Source: Anthonomus grandis grandis | Lineage: Eukaryota; Arthropoda; Insecta; Coleoptera; Curculionidae | DNA length: 64,000 nt | Assembly (NCBI RefSeq): GCF_022605725.1 | Contig: NC_065558.1 | Location: 1,240,001-1,304,000, forward strand | Reading direction: 5' to 3' | Shown here: piece by piece, positions 33,106-45,480 of the stretch | Numbering within the stretch: the first letter of the stretch is position 1 | Layout: each line of letters opens with the position of its first letter | Translations under genes and position numbers: made by a program | The notes under the pieces: generated by a model | What the model saw: only the letters and a program-made list of their open reading frames with translations | What the model was told of the DNA's origin: nothing | Database searches by the model: none

Positions 33106-35445
33106 CGAAAGCGTGGGACTGCGCCTGAGCGTGTGACTGGTTCTGACTCTTTTTTTATAAATGAGACCGTAGAGGTTGAAGCTCCCTTTGATTCAACTGC
33201 AACATCAAAATTAACGCATTGTAGTGAATTTTTATTAAATATTCAATCCCCTCGGAATAAGGTGGATGAGCTTCAACTTCTGCTTGCTAATTTTAATTTT
33301 CCTGACATTGTTATATTAACAGAACATTGGCTTAGACTTAATGAATGTTTTTGTATTGATGAATATGTACCATTGTCAGTTTATTATAGACAAAACTCTC
33401 TGCATGGAGGGACTGCTGTTCTAATTAGGAGACATTTTCAAAACTTTTTCTGTACTGTTGATAAGTTTGGTGATGCCTCAGTTGAACGGGTTTTTGAGTG
33501 TTCGGTGTGTTTTTGTAAGTTGTTTAATATGTACGTTATTTGTATATACCGCCCGCCCTCTGGGGATATCAGTGTGTTTCTTGGCAGGTTAGATTGTCTT
33601 CTGTGCCAGCTCCCTATTCACTCGCCTGTTATCTTGGCCGGAGATTTTAATATTAATTATTCAGAGGTTTTCTTACCGCAAAGAATTTCTCTTGATGGAA
33701 TCTTCAAATCATTTGCACTCACCCTGCATGTTAATGCACCCACTCGTATTTCGTCCTCTTCATCGACCACTATTATTTCTGCAGTAATTTGGACGGTGTT
33801 ACCTGTTCAGTGCACTCAGTGGGTATATCGGATCACGAGGGGGTGTATGTCCAATTCCCTGGTGACTTTAAAAACAAATCTGGCCGCCGCATTGGGAGAG
33901 TGTTTAGTGGGAACAATTTGAATTTATTTTCTCAATCCATTTTGTCTGTTAACTGGAATGCAATTCGGGCTGCTCCACAACCATTTTCTTCCTTTTATTA
34001 TACATTACGTGATAAAATAAATATCTGCTTTCCCTTGGTTAGACTTAAATCCAAGAGACGAAAACCATGGATCACCGCTTGACTAAAAACATCTGCCCAA
34101 AATTTGCGATGCTTGGCAAGACTTCGCAAATCTATTGACAATCAATTCATCAGGCCTTATCTTCAGGATTATCGGAAAATTTATAGGCATCTGATAAAAG
34201 TCAGAAAGGAACTGTATTACAATGAGCGCTTAGATTTGTCCGGTAACAGACAGAAGGCAAGTTGGTTAATCATTAACCAATGTAGGCAGTCTTCTCGTCG
34301 GCGGTTGGTTAAATTGGACTTGGGGCCCGATGAATATTTTTCTAATATTGCTGAGAAGCTACTGGAAGCAGTTCCCAGTGACGGCGATCCATTGCAGTAT
34401 CTTAATCTGAATGCTATTCACCAATCATTCTTTTTCCACCCTGTAGATGCCACCGAGGTCCTTGAAACAATTCAGTGCTTGAAGAATCATAGGTCTTCGG
34501 GTTCCGATGGTATCTCTTCACGTCTGCTGTCACTTCTGCCTGCGAGCGCTTTAGGTGCTTCGGTTTGGACAATCAGTCATTTCTTCAGGGCGAGTTCCAA
34601 CCCTGTTTAAAGGAAACTATGATTATCCCTTTTCATAAGGGTGGTAGCTTGGACCGACCCTCTAACTTCCGTCAATTTTGTCATTTTTATCAATTTTGTC
34701 TACCCTCTCCAAGGTTCTTGAGCGGCTTGCAAAAAAGAGAATTGTCTCTTTTTTGACCAAAGACAATGTGCTGTCCCCTAATCAGTATGGATTTCAGTCA
34801 TCTAAGGGCACGCAGGATGCCATTTTCAGATTCTTGGAGAGTGTGTATCTATCTATGAACTCCAAGGGGGCTGCAGCAGCGGTGATCTGTCCAAGGCCTT
34901 CGATTGTGTGGATCATGGAATACTGCTGTCAAAGCTTGATTTTTACGGATTTAGGGGAGTGGCTTTGGGGTGGTTGAAGTCATACCTGTCTGGCCGCACC
35001 CAGAGGATGGTTGCATCTGGATTTTCGTCAGGGATAGCACATCTTAAATGTAGTGTACCTCAAGGGTCAGTGTTGGGTCCTATTTTATTTTTATTATACG
35101 TTAATGACTTAAGCTCGCTATCACTGCATGGACTAGTGGTTCAGTTTGCCGATGATACTACAATTCTGTGGCATAACAAAGATCAAAAAGTAGTCAGATC
35201 TCTCATAGTAGAGGACCTTCACAAAATTAAAGAGTGGTGCATCTGCGATCAGCTTGTATTCAATGTTGATAAGACTTTTGTTCTGGGCTTTAAATGTAAT
35301 GTAGAAGGTTATTTGTTTGATGAGCAGAGATTATTGTCGATTTCTCGGCCTCTTCATTGATGAGAATTTAAGGTTTGACAAACACGTTTTGGGCCTCGCT
35401 GCTAAACTTTCTTCTGATGATTGTTTTGCAGTCAGGGTTGCCAGA
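33106..35445 (+). pseudogene. CR1-like LINE ORF2: endonuclease and reverse transcriptase, decayed
   Basis: Endonuclease blocks are PDIVILTEHWL, YRPPSGD, AGDFNIN and, after a frameshift at about 33780, VGISDHEGV. RT blocks follow: HRSSGSDGISSRLL, DLSKAFDCVDHGILL-like bases at 34880-34930 across a frameshift, SVPQGSVLGPILFLLYVNDL, FADDTTIL and FNVDKTF, then FLGLFIDENLRFDKHV in another frame. The catalytic FADD is still legible. Homology stops at HQLGG near 35445, so the last part of the RT and the 3' UTR are missing. At least six frameshifts or stops make it inactive. Confidence 0.85.
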
Positions 35446-35699
35446 CATCAGTTGGGGGGGGTTGTTTGCTCGTTCAGCTTCGGCAACAATATGTGCTACA
35501 TATTGTTGTTGTCATTTGACATTTGTCATTTGTCGTGGTGTAACTTTTTAGCTTTCTTACGTACCCAAGTCGTTAATTTAGTATTGTATCGTTCCTGTAG
35601 TCGTTATTGTTATTGTTAATACTGTTATTATTGTTGCTGTTAATTGAGTTTTTATATTGTTTTTGTGACTTTCCTTATTTTCGTATCATTATCGCCACA

Positions 35700-36365
35700 A
35701 TGGCTGCATACACTACCGAAGAATACGCCGATATTGTCTTTGCTTATGGAAGAGCCAATGGTAATACGCGAGAAGCACAAAAAATTTATGAGGAGCAATA
35801 AATATCCCAATAGGCGTGTGCCCCACCATAACACTTTTGCTAACACTTTTCGTCGATTAAGGGAAACAGGAAATCTAAATTTTCAAGAACCGAGGATCCC
35901 ACCACTAGTACAAGGAAAGTAGCTACAGATCTGAACATTTCTACATGGAAAGCATGGTCAGTTGTCAAGGCAGAAGGAAGCCATCCTTTCCATTACACCC
36001 CAGTGCACGGTAATTTCATACTACATCAACAAATAATTAATTCCGCAATTTTTACTGGCATCGTGATACTCTATTCTAGGTCTTCTACAAGCCGACTATG
36101 AGCGATGGGTACAATTTTGCCGCTTTTTGCTTCACGCAGACGTTGAAAATGGACACTTCTTAAAAAGCATCTTATGGACAGATGAATCAACATTTACACG
36201 TGCGGGGATATTTAACCAACATAATTTACATTATTGGGAAAACAAAAACGTAAATCCCCATTTGACCAGAGCTTTGAAAAAGAGCTATAGAAACTTTTTC
36301 TCATATTTTTTTACAAGGAATCACCCATTGAAATATCTCCGTCTATTTTTCGAACACCCTGTATA
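35700..36365 (+). pseudogene. Tc1/mariner-type transposase remnant (DUF4817 plus DDE part)
   Basis: The ATG at 35700 opens a DUF4817-type N-terminal helix region (YTTEEYADIVFAYGRANG, EAQKIYEEQ). A 4-base AATA duplication at about 35800 shifts the frame before YPNRRVPHHNTFANTFRRL. Then come STRKVATDLNISTWKAWS and FHYTPVHG, a 70-bp sequence with GT/AG borders at 36010-36079, and LLQADYERWVQFCRFLL, SILWTDESTFTRAGIF and HNLHYW. The first catalytic Asp is in WTDE. The second half of the catalytic domain is deleted, and the piece runs into a terminus-like ACACCCTGTA at about 36355. Confidence 0.72.
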
Positions 36366-38430
36366 ATCAAAAACAGACATATGTAAGCGAACTCTGGCGG
36401 TGATTTTTAAAGTTTCATATTCTGATAATTAGTGATCTGAAAAATCCATACAGTCATTTTCAGTCAACTATTTGAACACCATAATCAAAATCCTTTGTAC
36501 AATTAACGCTTATGCATGTACCATAATAAAAATTCAATGCAATGAAATAAACAAAAAATCTCTGTAGCAATAATATAAAACTTTTGCACTGATACAAAGG
36601 AAAAAAGACAATTTTTGGGACCAATCCAAGATGATCCCACTATGACGAAACGGTTGTTCCCACCGCGACGAATTTCGGACCCTAATTAAAACCCGAACAT
36701 CAGTTTCCTGTTTAAGTTCATTAGCGACGAACTGAAAGTTATACCGTGTCCCTTTTGCTGGGGGGGATCCCTTCTATATTCACTTTTATGGCCCTTAGTT
36801 AGTTCACTTTTTCTTAATTAAATGACGCGTTGATAGTGCACATATTAATTAATAAATTATCGTAAACCTTCTCGATGTTTGTTTAAAATTCAAGTAGGTA
36901 AATGAGGTAAGAAAAACCAGGAGGGCCCATAAAGAAGTTTGAGAAAACACATAAGACTAATGTAGCACCTAATTAAGACGCTTGAGAAAAATTTTATATC
37001 TAGCCAAGCCATACATCATATATTATTATCGTTAAATATATTATGTTTATTCAACGATTTTTTCGTAATTTTTTGCTTAATATGCCTGAATTACTTGATG
37101 AAATGACCCCGATATCACATATTTATATGCCCCTGTATAGCACACGATATACTTTTTATACACGTATATATCATATAATGTAATAATGGAATGTCATACA
37201 TATGGAAATCACGCATTAAAGTGTATGAAACACATTAATTATACTACGCCTTGTATTGGCCAATCAGGTAACCGTATTTCATTTTTCAGGTGGGGTCACA
37301 TACTATTTAATTTGATAATTTATGTTAGTCGTTAAGCAAAATGTCTTGTTAATGTCCGAAACTTAATTATGGAAGATCTGACGGACGATTTTAATGCAGT
37401 CAAATTTTCTTAACTCCTTACATATAATTAAAACACTTTATTAAAAATTAAGAAAAACCCATTGAAATGTCATTCGTTCTTAGCTACTTTTTTCTAGAAA
37501 ATTCAGATGTTAAAAATTAGGAATTCTGATGGCACTCACTTGTTCAAGGAGCTAAATTATAAGGAAAAAAGAAAACAAAAGAAAAAAAATACAAAAATAT
37601 TTTATTTAACAAAAAAAATAAATAATCCGCTACAATAGCACCTAATAACTAAAATTTTAACTTAAATACAACCCTTTTAAACTAAAAATAGACACAAACC
37701 CACGACCCGTCGTCATTAACTACTGAAACATTAAAAACTCGAAAAAAAAATCGAACAGCTGCAAAGAAGAGACACAAAACGGTTCTCAAGGTATCAAGTT
37801 AACTTTTATGACGTATATGTTTGTTTGTTTTTTTTGTTATATGTATATATAAGTTCGTATATCTAAATCACAAAATGGCGGAGGCGGTACCTCCCACTAA
37901 GAGTAAATCCTTATATACTAATATGGGTGTTATATACAATTCGTTTTTTGGTATACGCTCGTGATCCTAATGTACAATATAGTGGAATTTTATTTAGTAG
38001 TAGAAATATACAGTTTAGTTTAAACTAACGGTGTTAAATGCAACTAATTTATGTACAAAATATATATTATAAAATTTATGTAGAAAAAAGATTTTTGGAA
38101 CGAGATTAATAAGTCTGACGATGGCTGTTTTTTATGCCGAAACATCTTAATATTTTTGAAAATGCTTCTTAAAATAATTTGAATCAAAATAGTCTTCTAA
38201 ATAATTAATTTTGTTCCCATTTTTTAAAAATTCTGCGAATTTAAGTGAGTTTAACGGTTAGACAATGTTCTTGGGCTCCACTACTTAAAAGTGCCGATAT
38301 TTTCAAAAATTGCACTTAAACCGATTTACACTATTAACAAAACTTTTAGGGAATATTCTCCAGAATAATCTACTTTTTGTTTTATGAGAATAGCCCAATT
38401 GGTTTTTGAGATTTTGCAGTTTGAAGTGAC
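36366..38430. other. Non-coding region 3' of twist
   Basis: No coding exon is recognised. Around 36600-36830 the base composition is more even and no repeat is seen. At 37560-38060 the minus strand looks like a 3' UTR: an AATAAA near 37600-37615 and TGTATATA-type Pumilio-like motifs between 37840 and 38060. It could belong to a distal 3' UTR exon of twist, but this is not shown. Confidence 0.35.
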
Positions 38431-38439
38431 TAACTTTCT

Positions 38440-41400
38440 TGGAGAGCACAGAGTGTTCCTGGGATCCACAATTAAAAAATGCCTGTAATTCTAAAACTTG
38501 TATTTCAACTAATTTGAGCTGTTAATATATTTTTTAGGATATATTCTCCAGAATATTCTCCTTTTTGATTGATGAAAATATTCCAATTAGTTTTCGAAAT
38601 ATTAGAGTTTGAAGGCAGCACTCACTTTAAAGAGCAAATATTCTTCTTAGTTTCCTCTACTTAATAATGTTGATTTCTTCAAAATTTATGCTTCAAAATT
38701 TTCAAGATTATTCCTCTGAATATAATAATATTCATTTTACAAGAATATTCCCATTATTATTCCTTATAATATGAATCTGAAGTCTTATTGCAAATTAATA
38801 TGCTTAGACACCCCTAGTTACAAAAAGGTTAATTCGATTGACTTGGAGACAAAATACAATTTTTGCGGTCGTATTTTTCGATAGAAAGTCCAGAATAAAA
38901 TGACTATGATTTCCAGGCTAAAAAATATCTCTCTGGCAACACTGTTGGAATGCCTGGAATAAATGAATAACTTGCTATCCAGACTGAAAAAATTACTGTT
39001 TTGAAGCAAAAAAAAAAATTGAATTTTAGTGCATTTAGGACTTCAAAAATTGAAAACGTGAAAAGGATTTTTCAATTTCCTGTGCCGGAAAGAGAACCTG
39101 GAATATTCCAGATTAAAATTGAAAAGTTGGAATAAAGTATAGTGTAAACTTTATCAGTTTCGGGATTCTGTATTAAATAATGGCAAATAATTGGGATAAT
39201 CAAATTGAACTTGAAAAAGTAGAAAAGTAATTTAGTCTCTTGGTAATAGTGTTGGAAAACTTGGAATAATCCAGATGTAAGTCCAATAAGAATTTGTATA
39301 TATTACTGTTGAAGGGCCTGGAATAAAAACCCAATTTACATTTCAAGGTTTAAAAAGTCACTGTCTGGCAATAATGGAGAGAACCTCGAATAATAAGGAT
39401 ATTTGTTTAACTAAATTACTTGAAAAACTTCCAGAAAACCTGTTTAATTAAGACATTAAATTAATGCTGAACAAGTGGCATCTTGTGAATGGAAAGCCTG
39501 GAATAAGGTCATAAGTATTCTTTCCAGGCTCAAAAAATCACTTTTTAGCCACTATGGAGGCACTCTATATAACTATCTGGATTCTCCTTAGTTTCCTCTA
39601 TTGAAATTTATGCTTCAAAATTTTCGAGAATATTCCTCTAAATATAATAATGTTCGTTATACAAGAATATTCCCATTAATATTCCTTATTATATGGATCT
39701 GGAGGATTATTACAAATTAATATGCTTAGACACCCCTAGTTACAAAAAAATAAATTCGACTGACAACTTTTGCGATCATATTTTTCAATGGAAAGTCTAG
39801 AATAAAATGACTATGATTTCCAGGCTAAAAAATAACTCTCTGGCAACACTGTTGGAATGCCTGGAATAAATGAATAATTTGTTATCCAGACTAAAAAAAT
39901 TATTATTTTTCAACAAGAAAACAGAATTATGGTGCAATTAAGATTTCAGATATTGGAAAAGTAGAAAAGTAATTTAGCCTTTTGACAACAATGTTGGAGA
40001 GCCTGGAATAATCCAGATTTAAGCTCAATAAGTACTTTAAATTAAAAGAATGGAAGTTACTGTCAGAGTCACTTTTTATGTGCATAGAAAATCTGTTTAA
40101 TTAGGACTTTTAATTAATACTAACAATGTAAAAAAATTGTAAATGAAGAGCTTGGAATAAATAGATAATAATTGTATTTCTAGGCTGAAAAAACTCACTC
40201 TCTAAAATGCCGATTTTTCCAAAAATTTTATTTTAACTAATGTAAATATGTAGCAACATTTTTAGGGAATATTCTCCAAAATAATATAATTTTTATTTGA
40301 TGAAAATATTCCAATTAGTTTTCGAAATATTGGAGTTTGAAGACAGCACTCACCTTAAAGATCAAACATTCTCCTTAGTTTCCTCTACTTAATAATGTTG
40401 ACTTCTTCAAAATTTATGCTTCAACATTTTCAAGATTATTCCTCTAAATATAATAATGTTCGTTATACAAGAATATTCCCATTAATTTTCCTTATTATAT
40501 GGATCTGGAGGATTATTACAAATTAATATGCTTAGACACCCCTAGTTACAAAAAAAATAAATTCGACTGACAACTTTTGCGATCATATTTTTAATGGAAA
40601 GTCTAGAATAAAATGACTATGATTTCCAGGCTAAAAAATAACTCTCTGGCAATACTGTTGAAATGCCTGGAATAGATGTTCGTTTTACAAGAATATTCCT
40701 ATTAATATTCCTTATTATATGGATCTGGAGACCTATTGAAAATTAATATGCCTAGGCACCCCTAGTTACAAAAAAATAAATTCGACTTTTGCGATCGTTA
40801 TTTTCAATGGAAAGTCTAGAATAAAATGACTATGATTTCCAGGCTAAAATATAACTCTCTGGCAACACTGTTGGAATGCCTGGAATAAGAGAATAATTTG
40901 CTATCCAGACTGAAAAAATTAATATTTTGAAGCAAGAAAACATTGAATTTTAATGCAAATAAGACTCCAGAAATTGAAAACTTCAAAATCTTTGGGGATT
41001 TTTGGAATTAATATTCCAGAAAGGGAACCTGGAATATTAAAGATTAAAACTGAAAAGTTGAAATAAAGTATAGTGTCACTTTATCAGTTACGAGATTCTA
41101 AATCAAATAATGGCATAAAAACGAGGTAGAAAAGTAATTCAGTCTCTTGGAAATAGTGTTGGAAGGCATGGAATAATCCACATTTAAGTCCAATAAGGAT
41201 TGTTTTGTTTGATTAAATTGGAATAGTAAAAATTACTGTTGGAGGGTCTAGAATAAAGAAACAAGTAAAAGGGCACCTCGAATAATGAAGGTATTTATTT
41301 AACTAAAATACCTTAAAACTTCCAGCTATAATGGAGCAAAAATTCAACTTCTTTCCAGAAAACCGGTTTAATTAACTTAATACTGAAAAAGTGGAGATTT

Positions 41401-41560
41401 CGTGACTGAAAAGCCTGGAATAAAGTGCTAAGTATTCTTTCCAGGTTTAAAAAATCACTTTCTGGCCCCCATGGAGACACTCCATATAAGTCGGATTTTT
41501 TGACACAATTATAGAAAAATTTAATTTTTAACAAAAATTGCACTTCCAATAATCCCGTAC
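38440..41560. repeat. Decayed tandem repeats rich in CCTGGAATAA / TTTCCAGGCT foldbacks
   Basis: A long unit containing CTTAGACACCCCTAGTTACA, then ATGACTATGATTTCCAGGCT and GTTGGAATGCCTGGAATAA occurs with anchors near 38803, 39724, 40531 and 40751. Spacings are therefore 921, 807 and 220 bp. Within units, CCTGGAATAA and its complement pair up every 70-100 bp as potential hairpins. It lies directly downstream of twist and codes for nothing recognisable. Confidence 0.75.
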
Positions 41561-41642
41561 CCATAAAATCTTTTTTCCACATCATAACCACGAAAAACAA
41601 CATAACTTAACCTAAAAAAAAAGCCCAAAAAAAGAGTTACCC

Positions 41643-42410
41643 TCAAAGCGTATTGTTCCAGTCGCCCTCCATTCTCCACATACTGAACGCCCTGGACAAC
41701 TTCTCGTGGGCGGTATAGGAGCAGACGTTCCCCAAAACGTCCCCGTCTCCAGGATTATTCTCCGGGGACGACGTGGACAGGACGTGATACAAGAAGTCAA
41801 TATACCTCGCGGCCAACTTCAACGTCTGGATCTTCGACAGTTTATCGGAGGGTAGCGTCGGGATGCTCTTCCTCAAGCTGGCGAAGGCGTCGTTCAGGTT
41901 CTGGGTCCTTTGTCTTTCGCGCACGTTCGCCATGATCCGTTGGTTCTGGATCTCCTCGAAACTCTGCGGCAGTTTCCTTCTGGATTTCGGTCTGCCACTC
42001 AATGAATTCTCATCGGAATCCGAGTCTATGCTCTTTCTTTTGCGCCCTAATGTGCGGGTCTTGAGCAGTTGCGGTTCATCTTCTGTGGGTTCCACTTTAA
42101 TGAACGCCATACCATTTTGATGGTGGTGGTATTGGTTCGGGTACATTTGATCTTGGGACCTTTGGAAGTCCGTTAAGTAAGCGTCCTCCCTATATTCATC
42201 GTAGAACTTCATGTTAGTGGCGCCATAGGGTTCTGGACTGCGATGGATCGAGTTGTACATGTTAAAAGCACTTTTGGCGCCCTGCAGGCCCGGCAACATC
42301 GTCGGTATATACTTGTCACCACCGGAGTTGGTTAAGTCCGTTAGTTTTTGATTGAAATGCTCGTAGTCTGGACTCGAGGCACCAGACAAAGAATCGCGGT
42401 TTTCGAACAT
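41643..42410 (-). CDS. twist: Twist, bHLH transcription factor
   Basis: A 255-residue protein on the minus strand, ATG at 42410-42408, stop TGA at 41645-41643, uninterrupted in one exon. The bHLH domain spans about residues 157-211 (QRIMANVRERQRTQNLNDAF, LPSDKLSKIQTLKLAARYI). It is preceded by a basic KRKS/RPKSRRK stretch. The C-terminus has the Twist WR motif, EKLSRAFSMWRMEGDWN at about 237-252. The N-terminal half is low in order, with a histidine run (YHHHQ). In insects Twist specifies mesoderm under Dorsal control, as an E-box-binding dimer. Upstream in-frame codons include no other ATG before a non-ATG TTG, so ATG 42410 is chosen. A GTAACT donor-like site immediately follows the stop, so a 3' UTR intron is possible. 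The gene lies between two blocks of decayed foldback repeats. Confidence 0.95.
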   Translation of the reverse strand: MFENRDSLSGASSPDYEHFNQKLTDLTNSGGDKYIPTMLPGLQGAKSAFNMYNSIHRSPEPYGATNMKFYDEYREDAYLTDFQRSQDQMYPNQYHHHQNGMAFIKVEPTEDEPQLLKTRTLGRKRKSIDSDSDENSLSGRPKSRRKLPQSFEEIQNQRIMANVRERQRTQNLNDAFASLRKSIPTLPSDKLSKIQTLKLAARYIDFLYHVLSTSSPENNPGDGDVLGNVCSYTAHEKLSRAFSMWRMEGDWNNTL

Positions 42411-42720
42411 TGTCACTGTGGAGCTAAATTTAAACCGAATCAACCTCGTCTTAAAAGCACAGAATCAGACTGGATAAGTGAAAAGTGAAGATGCGCCACT
42501 GTGAAAATGTCTATTTGAGAGAGTCGGGGCTGGGCCAATCGGATGCTGGATCGTCCCAATCGGTTTTATGGGCTCGTCTCTGTCTTTGTCTGACTTATGG
42601 ATGGGACGTGTGTCGCCTCTTGTTGGGTGTTGTAAAATTGGGAATGCCCCACCGGTTCACAGGTACTTGGGTTTTTCTGTTCAGTTGGTGGGATCGATTC
42701 GTTTATGGTTGCTTATTGAC
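42411..42720 (-). promoter_or_regulatory. Probable twist 5' UTR and proximal promoter
   Basis: This is the only GC-balanced stretch next to twist. On the plus strand it holds two CCAATCGG boxes (about 42536 and 42555), a GGGAATGCCCC that resembles a Dorsal/NF-kB site (about 42640), and a CAGGTA, similar to a Zelda or Snail core (about 42661). No clear TATA box is seen. The exact start site is not determined. Confidence 0.45.
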
Positions 42721-43714
42721 ATTTTATGGGTGTGAATTAAAACATGAGTTTTTTTTTTGTTTTTCATTCAAAAACTTTTTTTTTGAAAACTGCCTTTTTT
42801 AGACTCTGGACCTTAGAATTATGGTCAGTTGTATAACAAATCAAACTAACCTTAAGTAGGCTTGATAATCGGTTACACTAACATTACATTTATCATTTCC
42901 AAGCTTTTAACTTTATTCCACAAATTCTCCAAAGTTTTCCAGTAAACTGAATTTTTTCAAACCTTTCAGGCGTATTTAATTTTTGGTAATTTTTTGCCTT
43001 TCGAAAACTTGACGTAATTTTTTTGTTTTTCAGAAATGAAAAAAAAATATTTCAGACATTTAAAGTAATTTTTCATTTAATTCCAGGTACATGTTTTCTA
43101 AATTGTTTTTAAACATTAATTTAATAAATTTATTTTAGGGAATTTACGAATATCTTATTTAAGTTAACTAATTTTTATTTTACATTAACCTACAATTCCA
43201 GTGCAAGTATGAACTATTTCTTCACTTTTTTTTTATTTTTCCAGGTTTTTGAAATTAAAATGTTCAGGTTTTGTCTTTTAGAAATTTAAATTTATTTTTT
43301 ATCTTTGTCTGTCATCTTTTGTATAATTTGTAGGCATTTTGTATTAATTTTAAATATTAAAAAAAACATTTACTAGGTTATTGGAATAAAAGTATATGTG
43401 TTTCTAGCAATTGAGTTAGTTTTTTTTATAATTCCAGGACCTTCTTTTATATTTTTTAGGACTTTTACGTTATTTCTTATATCTTTCAAGGATTTCAAAT
43501 AATTATTGAAATGATTGAAAATGATTTTCCAGCTTATTCTATGCATTTAATATTGTTTTATATATTCAAAGTATTTTATTCCAGGCAGTCCTTTTTTGTG
43601 TTTTCCAGGGATGCAAGAGAACCTATCATGCGCTTTCAAGTTTTATTTTTAATCGTTTATTTAGTGCATAGCATTTTACATATTTTTTTTATTTCATTTA
43701 ATTAATTGCCTCTG
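42721..43714. other. AT-rich flank with scattered TTCCAGG motifs
   Basis: No gene is recognised. TTCCAGG or CCAGG recurs at intervals of roughly 60-100 bp from about 42930 onward. The sequence belongs to the same decayed repeat territory as the inverted-repeat arm that follows. Confidence 0.45.
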
Positions 43715-45043
43715 GAATTCACAAAATTTATTTATTCGTTTGGAAATAATTTTCGAGCTTTTCTAGATATTTCAAATAATTTATCATGTATTACAGGAAC
43801 TTCTTTCAGGCATTTAAATTCATTTTATATCTCTGTCTGTCATCTTTGTGAAGATTTCCAAAAAGTTTGTAATAATTTTCCAGGTTTTTCCTATAATTCC
43901 AGGACCTTTTTTGATACTTGCAACAATTATAAGTATTTTTTTCTAGAATTACTTTACTCCAGGAAATTGAAATAAGTTTTAATATTTTTTTTGGTTAAAT
44001 TATATTCCATTAATATCTAGTGGTTAAATTTCTCATATCCGAAGTGAATTTTTAATCTAGGAATTGTATGTCACACCTTCCAAGGATTTCAAACACTTTT
44101 CCATGCTTCTTGAGTCTATTCGAGTATATTCCAGATATTGACAATTATTTCTAATAAGTCTTCATTTTATTCCAGGAATGTGCAATTTACTCCTTACACC
44201 TGGAATTTTTTTTCTCAATCTACTTCACACATTGAAAATTCTTTATTATAGACATTTGAAATAAATATGTATATATATTCCAGGCATTTTATAGGAATTT
44301 ATTCCAGAAGTATCACAATATTACTCACGTCTTCCAGGAATTATAATATTAAAGAATGATTCATGTTTCCCAGGTTTATCGTTTTATTTCAGAATTTTTC
44401 TAACGTTTTTCAGTTACTATTTTAGACATTTCAAGTAATTTTTTATTTTATTCCGAGCAGTCCTTCTTTAGAACTGCTTGGAATAAAATCAAAGAAGAAG
44501 AACCAAGAAACTTATCATGTTTTCCAGGTTTATATTAAACATTCATTTAGTGAATTAATTTTAGGTATTTTACATTTTTTTTAAATGTAAGGTCATTTTT
44601 TTATTTTTTTTTATTTTACGGAATTTTCAAATAAATTTTAATATATTACAGGGACAGCAATTTTTCACGCTTTTATATTAAATATATCTAGTTTTTGACT
44701 TTCAGGTATTTAAATTTTTTTTTTCTCTGTTAAGGATTTTATAATTTTTTTTTTATTTTTCAGGTCAATTTTTATATTTTCCAGGAATTATAAGAATTTT
44801 TTCTATTCATTCCAGGAATGTAGAATTTACTCCTTATGTCTTCAATTTTTTTTTTTGAACTTCTTTAAATCTACTCCAGACACTGAAGTTTTCAGTATAT
44901 TTTAAGCATTCGCGATTATTTTGTTTAAATTCCAGATATTGAGAATAATTCACTTGATTCCAGGTATTTAATGTCATATTCGAGGAATTTATTCCAGAAA
45001 TTGAAAGTTATTTCTGATGTCTTTCAGAGATATGAAAGAATGG
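43715..45043 (+). repeat. Large inverted repeat, left arm
   Basis: The arm matches the reverse complement of 48275-49393. Shared landmarks in order are CACAAAATTTATTTATTCGT, TTTCAAATAATTTATCATGT, GAACTTCTTTCAGGCATTTA, TTTCCAAAAAGTTTGTAATA, AATGATTCATGTTT and TCTTTCAGAGATATGAAAGA. TTCCAGG motifs recur every 60-90 bp within it. It is longer than the right arm because of internal insertions near 44380-44640. Confidence 0.88.
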
Positions 45044-45048
45044 TAACG

Positions 45049-45480
45049 CCAGTTATATAAGTCTATATGATAACTTAGTCTTAAAAAAAAATGTAGAGTA
45101 TAAAAGCAAATGTCTCTGATATCGATAATGTGTGACAAAGATTGGTTTACTGTAATACTTTCCACAACTTCTTGATAAGGACTGTATCATAAGCTTTTGG
45201 GAGATCTATGAATACAAAATGGATTTCTTGCTTAACGGCTGATCTTTTTCCTATAACTTGTTTGAAGCGGAAGATATCCAGCTTGAAATCCTAACTGTTA
45301 TTCTTCTTCTTTGTTCATTTATGTCTGTCCAATGAGATCTCGGATAAATCTCCTATACAGATGATGTGAATGGTTCTAGATATACCTCTGAATATTTCAG
45401 TTTATTCCCTTTCGTATGGATAGACGATATATATGTCTCTTTCCTCCTGAGCCTGCAGCTGACCATTGAGTTGTTTTATT
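45049..45480 (-). mobile_element. RTE-type LINE, RT fragment (5' half of a split element)
   Basis: On the minus strand the sequence reads GKRSAVKQEIHFVFIDLPKA followed by YDTVLIKKLWKVLQ, the first catalytic block of an RTE-type reverse transcriptase. A deletion follows, and then the bases GACTAAGTTATCATATAGAC, which correspond to the point just after the RTE YADDQ motif. That same base string occurs again, on the plus strand, at 49481, where the RTE resumes. Confidence 0.75.

Noticed and set aside
36762..36771. GGGGGATCCC as a Dorsal site downstream of twist
   Set aside because: It lacks the central A/T run of a Dorsal site and stands alone in a G run, so it is likely chance.
41863..42120. 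A plus-strand open frame opposite twist
   Set aside because: It is the antisense shadow of the twist bHLH coding sequence.
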